Below, one piece after another: positions 8,991 through 17,641 of a stretch of 51,908 nt of DNA; within the stretch, counting starts at the first letter, position 1, and each line of letters starts with the position of its first letter. Location: assembly GCA_947462095.1 (NCBI GenBank), contig CANHNQ010000009.1:1-51908 (forward strand), in the 5' to 3' direction. A program made the position numbers and the translations under genes. The notes beneath the pieces are model-generated. The model did no database searches. It saw only the letters and a program-made list of their open reading frames with translations, and was not told where the DNA came from. This DNA comes from Gemmatimonadota bacterium. Its GTDB lineage: Bacteria > Gemmatimonadota > Gemmatimonadetes > Gemmatimonadales > Gemmatimonadaceae.

Positions 8991-10874
8991 ATGCCTCTCA
9001 CGATCTCAAGCACCGCGCCCCTTGCCGGTGCGCAGCGCCGCGAAGACGGCACGCCGCGTTTTCACATCCCTGCGCGCCCCACACATCCGGCGTGGCATGA
9101 ACTGGTTGCATGTGAACACGCCGCGGGCGTGGTAGCGGAACTGCGGCTGTTCCTCGATGCACAACTCGAAGCGGGCGACGTGCTCGTCGACGCCGCACCA
9201 GCGTTCGGCTTCGTCGCGCTGTCAGCGGTGACGGCGCCGCTGGGTCTGCCCAGCGTGTTTCTGGTCGACGACGACACCGCATCGCTCCCCACACTGCAGG
9301 GCGCCGCCCGTGATGCGGGGGGATGGATCGAGGCCTTCACAGTCGCCGACCTCGACACGCATCGGCTGGTGACGCTCGTCGCCGACCGGATCGCGCTGGA
9401 CGGGCGCGTGTTCGTCCACGCCGATGCGTCATCTCTCCCTGGCGCGCTGCGCGGTCTCGACCCGTTGCTTGCGCTTGGTCGCGTGGTGGCCGTCTGTCTT
9501 TCGCCGACGCCACAGGATTCTCCCACCGTCCGAGCCGAGACCACGGCGCTGCTTCGGGCGCAGGGATTCGGTATGCACGAAATGCGTGAAGCAGAGGGTG
9601 GACCGTCTCTCTTTCGCATCGCAGAGTGGCCCGCCGACGTTCCCGTCATCGCGCTTGCGGGTGCCGCCGTCGACGAGCCAGAACTCGACCGTGCGTGCGT
9701 GGATAGCGCGTCGCACGACGACGCCGTGCCCGCGCGTACAGCGCCGGCGGTGCGAGCTGCAGTATCCGTGCCCGTGATGTCCGCCTCGCTGACGCCACCC
9801 GCGTTCTCGTTCCTCGCGCCGTATTGCCGAACCGGTTACGGAGTGGTTGGCGCGCATGTGCTGCGCGAATTCACGCAGTGCGATGCGCCCGTGGCGTATT
9901 TCCCGCTGGGGCCGATCGATCGGAGCATTGTCAAGAACGATGCGCTCGACACATGCATTGCGCGACAAGGCGCGTTTGACGATGCCGCGCCCAGCGTGCG
10001 TTTGTCGCAACAGTTCGATCTGGCGCTCCATGTGGGGCGCGGTCCGCGTATTGGCTTTCCTATCTTTGAGCTGGACACGTTCAACGCGGCCGAACGGCAC
10101 CATCTCGAGCGGCAAGACCGCCTGATCGTGACCTGTGAGTGGGCGCGCACCGTGTTGTTGGAGAACGGGATCTGGCGCACGCCGATCGACATTGCGCCGC
10201 TCGGGGTCGATCGCACGGTATTCCACGAACACGTCCAGCCGGCCTCCGCCCGCGGTCACGACACGGTGTTCATGAGCGTGGGCAAACTCGAAGCTCGCAA
10301 AGGACAGCGCGAACTGCTGCGTGCGTTCGAGGCCGCGTTCACGCCCAAAGACGCCGTCCGCCTTGTGCTGATCTGCCACAACGCCTTTGTCAGTGGCGCG
10401 CAGCTCGACGAGATGCTGGCTCCGTTCAAGCGATCGCCCATGGCGTCGCGCATCGTCCTCGTCACGAAGCCGCTCCCACACCAGAAGGACGTAGCCGCGG
10501 CGATGGCGATGGCCGATTGCGCGGTGTTCCCGGCTCGCGCTGAGGGCTGGAACCTCGAGGCGCTCGAGATGCTCGCCCTGGGCAAGCACGTCATCGCGTC
10601 CGCATGCACGGCGCACACGGCGTTCCTGACCGCCGAGAACGCAAGACTGGTGGCGATCGATGCGCTGGAAGAATCCGTACCAGGCGAGCGCTACGGCCGT
10701 TGGGCCAGCTGGGGCGCGACGCAGCACGAGCAGCTGGTGCAGCATCTCCGCGATATCCACCACGAACGGCAACGCGGTGAGCTCGCCGTGAACGACGCCG
10801 GCATTCTCACCGCGAAGCAATTTTCGTGGACAGCCACCGCCCGCGCCGTGATGGCAAGCGTCGCCCAGGCGTAG
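8991..10874 (+). CDS. Two-domain glycosyltransferase in the flgL-fliW operon
   Basis: 627 residues. The first 230 or so form a Rossmann-like region with LFLDAQLEAGDVLVDAAPAF and VSVFLVDDD-like strands, resembling an FkbM-type methyltransferase fold without a clear complete motif set. From about residue 260 it is a GT-B glycosyltransferase of the group 1/GT4 kind: VTCEWARTVLLENGI, IDIAPLGVDRTVF, VFMSVGKLEARKGQRELLRAF, and the nucleotide-sugar site ARAEGWNLEALEMLALGKHV. It starts 15 bases after fliW. The location suggests it acts on a flagellar protein such as flagellin or FlgL; the sugar is unknown. It converges on the methyltransferase gene at 10886 with an 11-base gap. Confidence 0.82.
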   Translation: MPLTISSTAPLAGAQRREDGTPRFHIPARPTHPAWHELVACEHAAGVVAELRLFLDAQLEAGDVLVDAAPAFGFVALSAVTAPLGLPSVFLVDDDTASLPTLQGAARDAGGWIEAFTVADLDTHRLVTLVADRIALDGRVFVHADASSLPGALRGLDPLLALGRVVAVCLSPTPQDSPTVRAETTALLRAQGFGMHEMREAEGGPSLFRIAEWPADVPVIALAGAAVDEPELDRACVDSASHDDAVPARTAPAVRAAVSVPVMSASLTPPAFSFLAPYCRTGYGVVGAHVLREFTQCDAPVAYFPLGPIDRSIVKNDALDTCIARQGAFDDAAPSVRLSQQFDLALHVGRGPRIGFPIFELDTFNAAERHHLERQDRLIVTCEWARTVLLENGIWRTPIDIAPLGVDRTVFHEHVQPASARGHDTVFMSVGKLEARKGQRELLRAFEAAFTPKDAVRLVLICHNAFVSGAQLDEMLAPFKRSPMASRIVLVTKPLPHQKDVAAAMAMADCAVFPARAEGWNLEALEMLALGKHVIASACTAHTAFLTAENARLVAIDALEESVPGERYGRWASWGATQHEQLVQHLRDIHHERQRGELAVNDAGILTAKQFSWTATARAVMASVAQA

Positions 10875-10885
10875 CGGCCGGGCGC

Positions 10886-11761
10886 CTAGCGCATCCGCAC
10901 GGCGATCCCAATCGGGACGATCGAGTCGAAAGACTCGATGAACTCCCAGCCGCCGAGTACCTCCTTGAGGTGCTCCCAGAGCCAGAGCAACGACGGGCGC
11001 AGCGCCTCTGGGTGTGTACGGACCTGCGCGTAGCGGCTGCTCGGTACATCTCCCAGCAGCTCGTCGGCCGAGTGGACCAGGTCGTCGAACACCAGCGCCC
11101 CTCCAATCGACACATAGGGTAGCACGTCGGAGAGATCCCACCAGGTGCCGAGCGCCGTATGGTCGCCGTCCACCGTCACGAGATCGAACATCCGCGGCGC
11201 CGCCTCACCGGTGCGCAGCACCAGCTCGTCGTCGAGCTCGGCGGCGCCGATGGGCACCTCCTGGAAAAACACCGGCAAGGTGTCGTGGCTGTTGCCGGAG
11301 AGAAAGTGGACGGCGCCACGGTGATGCGGCGCGACCCGATGCATCTCGTCTCGCACGAAGCCCGGACCCGGGTTGTCCACCCCGCCGTAACTCTGCATCC
11401 ACCAGTCGAATGAGTACGCCTCCACCTCGGGAGACTCCGCCAGGACTTGCGCGAGACTCCATCCGCGGCGCGTGCCGATCTCGAGGTAACTGCGCGGCTG
11501 CGTGGCATGGGCGATAGCCCGTAACGCCGAGCGGATCTCGAAGCGCCGCTCGTTTTTCGCGACCCCCTCGCGCAGCCATTCGATCAGACGAGGCTTGTTC
11601 ACCTCATCCGGTGCGAGCTGCTCGAGGGTGTCGGCGGTTGCACCATTCAATGCGGGCGAGCCGATCACGGCGCGAATCGCACGGAGATTGCGAAGCGCTC
11701 GCGGTGAGGCAACGGGTGCTGACGCGGTGGTGGTCATGGGGATCGTCATGGGGATCGTCAC
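10886..11761 (-). CDS. Class I SAM-dependent methyltransferase of the glycosylation cluster
   Basis: 291 residues. The methyltransferase fold shows motif I as YLEIGTRRGWSLAQVL, an acidic post-motif AYSFDWW, and LVTVDGDHTALGTWWDLSDVL followed by GGALVFDDLVH, in the style of the Methyltransf_24 family found in sugar biosynthesis and cephalosporin-hydroxylase-like enzymes. The start is uncertain: a GTG at 11761 overlaps the stop of the acyltransferase gene (GTGA), and two ATGs at 11749 and 11737 lie inside a 12-base tandem repeat. It is the last gene of the minus-strand cluster and probably methylates a flagellin sugar; the substrate is inferred from context only. Confidence 0.8.
   Translation of the reverse strand: MTIPMTIPMTTTASAPVASPRALRNLRAIRAVIGSPALNGATADTLEQLAPDEVNKPRLIEWLREGVAKNERRFEIRSALRAIAHATQPRSYLEIGTRRGWSLAQVLAESPEVEAYSFDWWMQSYGGVDNPGPGFVRDEMHRVAPHHRGAVHFLSGNSHDTLPVFFQEVPIGAAELDDELVLRTGEAAPRMFDLVTVDGDHTALGTWWDLSDVLPYVSIGGALVFDDLVHSADELLGDVPSSRYAQVRTHPEALRPSLLWLWEHLKEVLGGWEFIESFDSIVPIGIAVRMR
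11733..11756 (+). repeat. Two exact 12-bp tandem units at the methyltransferase start
   Basis: GTCATGGGGATC occurs twice in a row and a third copy begins with GTCA. Each unit places an in-frame ATG on the minus strand, so the methyltransferase N-terminus reads MTIPMTIPMT. Copy-number change would add or remove start codons without shifting the frame. Confidence 0.9.
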
Positions 11762-12444
11762 GGTGAGAGCTGGGCCGCGCCGGCTGTGTGGCGGGTCTTC
11801 TTGACGATGGCCGGTACACCGACCGCCAGCGTATAGGCTGCGATGTCCTTCGTGGCGACGGCGCCTGCGCCAAGGATTGCATGCGCACCGATGCGCACAT
11901 GCTCCAGGATCGATGCACCGGTGCCGATGTACGAGTGACGGTCCAGCCGTACGCCACCGGAGATGTGACAGCCCGGTGATACCGTGACGAAATCCTCGAT
12001 GACCGCATCGTGTCCGATCGTGCAGTCGAGGTTGATGGCCACGTGCGCGCCGATCGCGATGTCAGTCGTCGCTATGGTGCCGGTGCAGAGAATCGTGCCT
12101 TCGCCAATCTCGACATCAGGCCCGACACGAGCGCCGTCGGCGATGATGGCCGGTGCAAACCGGTAGCCAGCGGCACGTGCCTCAGCGACGACACGATCCT
12201 TGATGTCGGTCATGCCACCGATGCCACACACCAGCAGGGTGTCGCTCTTTACATCAGACAGCGTGCCTACCGGCAACCCCTTCAAGCGTGTCTGGCGTGG
12301 CTCACGATCGACGAACATGATGGGCTCGAAGCGCAGGGTACTATCGTGCGCCCGCGCGTCGCGAAGCGCCCACCATACCTCCCTCGCAAATCCACCGGCA
12401 CCAAGAATCGCCAGCTTGATCGTACCCGTTGTTCGGGCGCTCAT
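11758..12444 (-). CDS. Sugar N/O-acyltransferase, NeuD/PglD/PerB family
   Basis: 228 residues with the two-domain layout of PglD-like enzymes. The N-terminal Rossmann domain (LAILGAGGFAREVWWAL, GIGGM) binds the nucleotide sugar. The C-terminal left-handed beta-helix is built of hexapeptide repeats from about residue 100. The conserved catalytic His lies in LDCTIGHDAVIEDFVTVSPG, and the terminal turn is GAHAILGAGAVATKDIAAY. Family members acetylate or acylate the 4-amino group of dideoxy amino sugars. The stop overlaps the methyltransferase start, and the start overlaps the aminotransferase stop by four bases, so the three form a coupled set. Confidence 0.87.
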   Translation of the reverse strand: MSARTTGTIKLAILGAGGFAREVWWALRDARAHDSTLRFEPIMFVDREPRQTRLKGLPVGTLSDVKSDTLLVCGIGGMTDIKDRVVAEARAAGYRFAPAIIADGARVGPDVEIGEGTILCTGTIATTDIAIGAHVAINLDCTIGHDAVIEDFVTVSPGCHISGGVRLDRHSYIGTGASILEHVRIGAHAILGAGAVATKDIAAYTLAVGVPAIVKKTRHTAGAAQLSP

Positions 12445-13679
12445 GCCGCCACCGGCGTGGCGGTCACCGTAGTCGCGGTCACCGTGGTCGCGGGTACCGT
12501 GGTCGCGGGTACGCCCGTGGCGCCAGACGAGGCGACCGAGACGCCACCGAAAATGTCGCCGAGGTCGATCGCTTCAACGTGATGCCGAATGCGCGCGGCA
12601 ATCACGAAGACCTCGTCACGGGTCAGGCGCGGCGAAGACGGCACATTGATGCCAGATGACGCGATCGCATCGGCGACCGGAAACGGCGCTGTCGAGGCAT
12701 ACGGCGGCATGCTATGCATCGGATAGAAGAACGGTCGTGTGTCGATGCCGTCGTCGCGCAGTCGTCGCATCAACGTGTCCCGCAGCGCTGGCCGGTGTTC
12801 CGCGGCCCGCAGTCGAATGCTCGTGAGCCATTGCACGCTCGTGGTGTTCGCGCGCTCCCCCTGCCACGCCAGCGCCGGCATGTCCCCGAGCGCCTCACGG
12901 TACCAGGCATGCACCTGTTGGTGGGCGGCGATCAGCCGATCTGCCTTCGCCAACTGCGACACGCCGATCGCCGCGGCCAGGTTCGTCATTCGGTAATTGT
13001 AGCCGACGGTCGGGAACCAGTAGCGACGCGAGGGATCCATGCCCTGCCCGCGCAGCAATGCCATGCGCGTCGCGAGTTGCGGGTTATCCGTGGTCACGAC
13101 GCCACCTTCACCCGTCGTGATGATCTTGTTGCCGAACAAGCTGAAGCTGGCAATCGTGCTCAGGCTGCCGACACGCTTTCCATTCACGCTGGCGCCGTGC
13201 GCCTCGGCGGCATCTTCTACGAGCCACAGATGATGCCGTGCTGCGATCGCTGCGAGTGACACCATGTCGCAGGGCATGCCATACAGATGCACCGGCATAA
13301 TGCCCACGGTGCGATCCGTGATGGCCGCTTCCACGGCCGCGGGGTCCATGTTCCACGTATCTGCCGAGCAATCGACAAAGACCGGTGTCGCCCCGCAGTA
13401 GTGCACTGCATTGGCCGAGGCGATATAGGTGAACGTCGGCACAATCACTTCGTCGCCGGGCTTGAGATCCAGCGCCATGAGCGCGAGATGGAGCGCGGTC
13501 GTGCCGTTACAGGTGGCCAAGGCATGCGCACTGCCGACGAACTCGGCGAAGCCGCGTTCGAACTTCTCGAGGTACGGTCCCTGTGAACTGATCCAGCCTG
13601 AATCGAACGCGTCAAGCAGGTGCGAGCGGTCGCTGTCGTCGAGATGCGGCTCGGTGACCGGGTAGCGGATAGACGTCAT
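12441..13679 (-). CDS. PLP-dependent sugar aminotransferase (DegT/DnrJ/EryC1 family, PerA/VioA-like)
   Basis: 412 residues from the ATG at 13679, which overlaps the stop of the upstream glycosyltransferase gene (ATGA); the frame extends further but this start begins the family N-terminus. LLDAFDSGWISSQGPYLEKF is the pattern seen in GDP-perosamine and viosamine synthases. The PLP Lys is K185 in SLFGNKIITTGEGG, and LVEDAAEAHGA supplies the cofactor-ring Asp. These enzymes convert a 4-keto-6-deoxy sugar nucleotide to the 4-amino sugar. The last 25 or so residues are an odd Thr/Val/Ala/Pro tail written by 15-base tandem repeats. Together with the adjoining acyltransferase and methyltransferase it predicts an N-acylated, methylated 4-amino-4,6-dideoxyhexose. 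Confidence 0.88.
   Translation of the reverse strand: MTSIRYPVTEPHLDDSDRSHLLDAFDSGWISSQGPYLEKFERGFAEFVGSAHALATCNGTTALHLALMALDLKPGDEVIVPTFTYIASANAVHYCGATPVFVDCSADTWNMDPAAVEAAITDRTVGIMPVHLYGMPCDMVSLAAIAARHHLWLVEDAAEAHGASVNGKRVGSLSTIASFSLFGNKIITTGEGGVVTTDNPQLATRMALLRGQGMDPSRRYWFPTVGYNYRMTNLAAAIGVSQLAKADRLIAAHQQVHAWYREALGDMPALAWQGERANTTSVQWLTSIRLRAAEHRPALRDTLMRRLRDDGIDTRPFFYPMHSMPPYASTAPFPVADAIASSGINVPSSPRLTRDEVFVIAARIRHHVEAIDLGDIFGGVSVASSGATGVPATTVPATTVTATTVTATPVAA
12460..12519 (+). repeat. 15-bp tandem repeat, four units, coding for the aminotransferase tail
   Basis: Units begin GCGGTCACCGTAGTC and GCGGTCACCGTGGTC, then two GCGGGTAC variants, the last diverged. The period of 15 keeps the frame and encodes the five-residue pattern (V/P)-(T/P)-A-T-(T/V) near the C-terminus of the aminotransferase, just before the acyltransferase start. 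Confidence 0.88.
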
Positions 13680-14650
13680 GACTGGGCTCGGGGTGCGGGG
13701 AGATCCGAGAGAATGAGTGCGTAGGTCTTGTCGCGCTCTGAGGCAAGGCGAAGCCGGACGGCGAACGGTGCATCGGCGAGATGCGTGCGCATGATGTCGT
13801 GCACCGGTGTGAACACGGGATGATTGCCGTTCATATCGACACTCCCGATGGTGATGCGGACCTCCGACACCACCCGCTGCGCCGCTTGCACGAGCGCATC
13901 GTGGTGTCGGGGCTGGAAGCACTGCACGTCGACCGTGCCCAGCGTGTACTGCTGACGCTTCCACAATGACGTGGGATGGACGATCGCGAGGCGACTGTCC
14001 ATGAATGTGCGGAAGCCAAGGGCGGCGGAATCGCGGCACACGCCGACCAACAGCCCATCCTCGTAGCTGCCGCGAAAGCGAACGCCCTGGTCGAAGAGTT
14101 CGCGCCGGAACAGCACGCAGCTGCCGACGCTACTGAGCGGTACGCGCGCATGATGACGAAACTCATGATGGTACGGCGCTTCATTGGTGAAGCGCGCGCC
14201 ATCGAGTCCGCGGAATCCCCACGTATCGTAAAAGAGCGTGCCGAGGAAGATGGCCGGCGCGACGATATCCGACGGTTCGGCGAGCAGCTGGTCGAGCAAG
14301 TCGAACGGGATGGTCAGATCGCTCTCGCACCAGAGCAGGTGTGTGCAGTCGGTGGGAAGCGCCTGTTCGATCGCGACATTCCCCAACATCGCCCACTTGG
14401 TCACGCGATCGGCGAAGTCGGCAACCGGTTCTACGTCGGCCTTGGTCAGCATCACGCGATGGTCGGCCGCCGCCCATGCCTGCAGCCGCGCATGCGTATC
14501 GTCCGTGGAATCCCCCTCCACGAGCGAGAACACCAGATCGATATGCTCGCGCGTCTGTGCGGACATCACGGCCCGGAAATAGTCCACGTAGGGCGCGCTG
14601 TTTCGGAACAGGGCGCAGACGGCGACTTTGTGGCGGGGCAGACTACTCAT
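13676..14650 (-). CDS. Glycosyltransferase, Anp1/GT2-like
   Basis: 324 residues. The N-terminal part has the GT-A layout: VAVCALFRNSAPYVDYFRAV, then LVFSLVEGDSTDDTHARL, with HLLWCESDLTIPFDLLDQLL as a DxD-like catalytic region. The pattern recalls Anp1-type mannosyltransferases and family 2 enzymes in bacterial glycan clusters. Substrate unknown. It starts six bases after the large glycosyltransferase gene and its stop overlaps the aminotransferase start. Family assignment is moderate because several motifs are only approximately conserved. Confidence 0.75.
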   Translation of the reverse strand: MSSLPRHKVAVCALFRNSAPYVDYFRAVMSAQTREHIDLVFSLVEGDSTDDTHARLQAWAAADHRVMLTKADVEPVADFADRVTKWAMLGNVAIEQALPTDCTHLLWCESDLTIPFDLLDQLLAEPSDIVAPAIFLGTLFYDTWGFRGLDGARFTNEAPYHHEFRHHARVPLSSVGSCVLFRRELFDQGVRFRGSYEDGLLVGVCRDSAALGFRTFMDSRLAIVHPTSLWKRQQYTLGTVDVQCFQPRHHDALVQAAQRVVSEVRITIGSVDMNGNHPVFTPVHDIMRTHLADAPFAVRLRLASERDKTYALILSDLPAPRAQS

Positions 14651-14656
14651 GGCAGC

Positions 14657-17425
14657 TCATGCAGACAGTCTCGAAGGCACATGATGGGAGTGCTGGCGCG
14701 CGATGGCGGCGCGCCAGGTGGAGGGATCGAGCGAGTCGATGACCGTGCATCCAGCGGCACGGGCGGCGGTTGCCACGGCCGGATCACGCACGGCGACCAC
14801 GAGATCGGCCGACGCGCGAAGGCGATGGAGGGTGTCACTGTCCAACGGCTCCTCGATGAGGAGCAGGTCGGGCCACTGCGCTTCACGGCGTCCCGCCAGT
14901 TGCATCGCGGAGCGCAACGCGGCCGTCGCGAGATCGGCGGCGACCTGTTGGGCGGGGTCGAGGCAGATCGCCAGCGTGACGTCATCGTGGTCGGAGCACG
15001 CCGCCGCGTAGGCACGCGCGATCGCCGGAACCATGCCGGTGTGCCACTCGTCGTGCGCCAGAATGACGAGGCGGCGCGGTGAGGGCAGCACGAACGGTGT
15101 GGCGCCGGTGTTCAGAGGAGCGTCTCCGGCGGTGGAACAGGCGCGTGGCGTCCGCCCGATCCACCCGAGCAGTGCCTGCGCCATCGCACGGCGTTCGGCG
15201 TCGACCGACGCCTGCTTTGTTGCGTGATGCCGCGCGGCGTGCGCCCGCACGCGTCGCGTGGCGACATCGGTCGCGGCGTGCATCGCGCGGATGAGCGAGG
15301 CGCGCCATGCGTCGGCGGTCATGGTGGCGTCGTCGAACGCCGGCACGAGCCACCCGGCGTCGGGGCCGACCATGCGACGCGCCAGCGCGGTGTCGGTGGC
15401 GATCACGGGCACGCCGCAGGCGATGGCCTCGCGGAGCGTACGCCCTCGTCCTGATGCCATGCCGGCGTGCAGCAGCACATCACTTGATCGATACAGCGAC
15501 GGCATCTCGTCGGCGCTGATCGGCGCGTGGTCGATCCACAACGCGGGGAGATGGGGATGACGGCGGCCGGCCGCGACGTCAGCCATCATCTTCGCGCTCC
15601 ACGCGCTCACGACTCCCGCCTGCGGGGCCGGCAGCACGAGGTGGAGCAGCACGTCGTCCTCGTCCGTGAATGCGCGCTCGTATGCGGCGACGACGCGCGC
15701 CAGTGCGCGGTGTGGCCGATCGCCGCCGATGAGGAGAAAGCGCGTCGCGGCGGTCGCCGGCCTGCCGTACGGTGCGCCGGTCGGCGTGAAATGAGAGGTA
15801 TCCACCGGCGACGCCATGACGACCACGCGCGATGCCTCGGCGCCGATCGCCAGTACGGCGTCACGCGCCGTGTCGTGCGGTACGACGACGACATCGGCCC
15901 GATCGCGTAGCGTCATCACGAGACATGGTGGGACGCGGTCGGTCACGACGCTGTTGGTATCCACGACCCACACGCCGAGCGATGGCGCGCGCGGGGACGC
16001 CGCGAAGGCCTCGTCGTCGAGCACCGTGAGGTGCACGGCGGCCTGGGGGAGCGTGACGTCGGCATGCTGCCATGCATCGATCGCCGGGGACGACCATGAG
16101 GGCCGAGCCCCGCGGTCTCGCGTGTGCCACGCATACGGCAGGCCGCCGCACTGTTGCAGCGCCAACAGCCACTCGCTGGCGTTCGAGTGACGGCGACGGG
16201 GATCGCCAGTACCGCCGTCGACGATCACGCCCTTCTCGGGCCGATGCGGCAACGGCTCTGGCGTTGCCACGGTCCGCGCGCGATGCACCGTGCGATCGAT
16301 CTCGGCCAGACGCGCAGTGATCGCGTCCCCCACCCGTGACCACGGCCATTCGGTGACCATGTCCTGTCGCGCGCGGGTACCGAAGGCGCGCGCTTCGGCG
16401 CGATCGTGATGCACGCGGCGCAACAGCGTGGAGAGATGCGACGCGCTGGGGTTGGCCCAGCGCTGTCCGGTGTACACCGGTACTTCGGTTGCATCGGCCG
16501 GCACGAGGCCGTCAATGTCGATCAGATAGCCGTTGTCGGTGTTCAGGAACGCGAGGTGCGCGCTCCAATTCGTGGCGATCACCGGCACACCGCACGCCAT
16601 CGATTCCATAAACGGGCGACCCCACCCTTCGCCGCGAGTGGGGAGCACAAACGCGTTGGCCATCCGGTAGAGCGCCGGCAGATCGCGTGCGGCGACGCGC
16701 TCGCCGATCACGACGATCGGTGCGACGTCACGACGCGTGCGCCCACAGGCGTCGGCCAGGAACTGATCGATCCGCTCGTTCAGGATGTCGGCGTTCCGAC
16801 GTCCATCCACCTTGCCGATGGGATACGCGCGGATCACGAGCGTGACGTCGTCGTCGGGAGAGAATGCGTCGGCCCACGCGCGAAGCAAGACGTCCCAGCC
16901 TTTTCGCAGCCGCCACTCGAACACACTCAGGAACACCGTGCCGCGAACGCCGGGCACCGGATACGGCGCGACACCGGGGTGAAAGTGTCCGCTGTCGATG
17001 CCGCCGGGGATGATGTGCATCGGGACGCGAACGCCGGCGTCCCGGAATGTCCGCGCGTTGAAGTCGCCGGTGACCCAGAGCTCGTCGAGTGCGTTCGCGC
17101 CGGCTACCCAATGTCCGGGCAGGCTGTCGGTTTCGAACATGGATCGTCCGACGGAATACACCGACTCGTGATGGGCGGAGACGAAGCTGTCGATCGTCGC
17201 GTGCTGCACCTGGATGAAGGGGCCCGGTACGGGGCGCTCAAGGCAACGGGTCAGCGACGCGAGATGATCCGCGGTCAGCGTCTCACGAAAACCGACGGAT
17301 TCCGTCGAACTGCTCCGCAGGCACACGGGCACACGCCGAGCGTCGAGCGCTGCGACCATGCCGCGCACCTCATCGGCATAACCGGTTGGTTCGAATACCG
17401 GACCGACCCACACCACGGGCCGCAT
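14657..17425 (-). CDS. Large multi-domain glycosyltransferase (at least two GT4-like modules)
   Basis: 922 residues. The frame is open to 17518, but the ATG at 17425 (MRPVVWVGPVFEPTGYADEV) has GGAG eight bases upstream and lies downstream of the predicted sigma-54 transcript start near 17513. The first GT-B module (residues 1 to about 390) has VFEWRLRKGWDVLLRAW and PTRGEGWGRPFMESMACGVP. The second (about 400-800) repeats the layout with FLLIGGDRPHRALARVVAAY and SGRGRTLREAIACGVPVIAT. A third, shorter region at the C-terminus begins RRLVILAHDEWHTGMVPAIA and resembles another N-terminal half-domain. It is the first gene of the glycosylation operon. A single chain that adds two or more sugars is inferred. 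Confidence 0.85.
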   Translation of the reverse strand: MRPVVWVGPVFEPTGYADEVRGMVAALDARRVPVCLRSSSTESVGFRETLTADHLASLTRCLERPVPGPFIQVQHATIDSFVSAHHESVYSVGRSMFETDSLPGHWVAGANALDELWVTGDFNARTFRDAGVRVPMHIIPGGIDSGHFHPGVAPYPVPGVRGTVFLSVFEWRLRKGWDVLLRAWADAFSPDDDVTLVIRAYPIGKVDGRRNADILNERIDQFLADACGRTRRDVAPIVVIGERVAARDLPALYRMANAFVLPTRGEGWGRPFMESMACGVPVIATNWSAHLAFLNTDNGYLIDIDGLVPADATEVPVYTGQRWANPSASHLSTLLRRVHHDRAEARAFGTRARQDMVTEWPWSRVGDAITARLAEIDRTVHRARTVATPEPLPHRPEKGVIVDGGTGDPRRRHSNASEWLLALQQCGGLPYAWHTRDRGARPSWSSPAIDAWQHADVTLPQAAVHLTVLDDEAFAASPRAPSLGVWVVDTNSVVTDRVPPCLVMTLRDRADVVVVPHDTARDAVLAIGAEASRVVVMASPVDTSHFTPTGAPYGRPATAATRFLLIGGDRPHRALARVVAAYERAFTDEDDVLLHLVLPAPQAGVVSAWSAKMMADVAAGRRHPHLPALWIDHAPISADEMPSLYRSSDVLLHAGMASGRGRTLREAIACGVPVIATDTALARRMVGPDAGWLVPAFDDATMTADAWRASLIRAMHAATDVATRRVRAHAARHHATKQASVDAERRAMAQALLGWIGRTPRACSTAGDAPLNTGATPFVLPSPRRLVILAHDEWHTGMVPAIARAYAAACSDHDDVTLAICLDPAQQVAADLATAALRSAMQLAGRREAQWPDLLLIEEPLDSDTLHRLRASADLVVAVRDPAVATAARAAGCTVIDSLDPSTWRAAIARQHSHHVPSRLSA

Positions 17426-17523
17426 CAGGCGCGCTCCGGGGCTGACCGCAGCGCGTCGGCGGCACACCAGGGAGCGGTGCGCGATCGGAGAATGGGAGCG
17501 TGAGGCATGGCATGCCATCGAAA

Positions 17524-17539
17524 AGCATGGACCGTGCCA
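17524..17539 (-). promoter_or_regulatory. Sigma-54 promoter upstream of the glycosylation operon
   Basis: On the minus strand the site reads TGGCACGGTCCATGCT. Against TGGCACG-N4-TTGCW, the -24 half is perfect and the -12 half has one change (ATGC for TTGC); GG and GC keep the required spacing. Transcription should begin near 17513, giving an 88-base leader before the glycosyltransferase ATG. The 216 bases between 17426 and 17641 hold no gene. Confidence 0.8.
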
Positions 17540-17641
17540 TACGTAAGTCCTTCATTTGAAACGCCTTACAGAACTGCGCGACGGCCGGCTCGACCGGAGT
17601 TCGGCAATCACGTCCCTCGTGAGCGGCAGAATGTGCCGATA

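Noticed and set aside
12460-12519. Possible CRISPR or minisatellite array
   Set aside because: Four contiguous 15-base units without spacers inside a gene; this is a coding tandem repeat.
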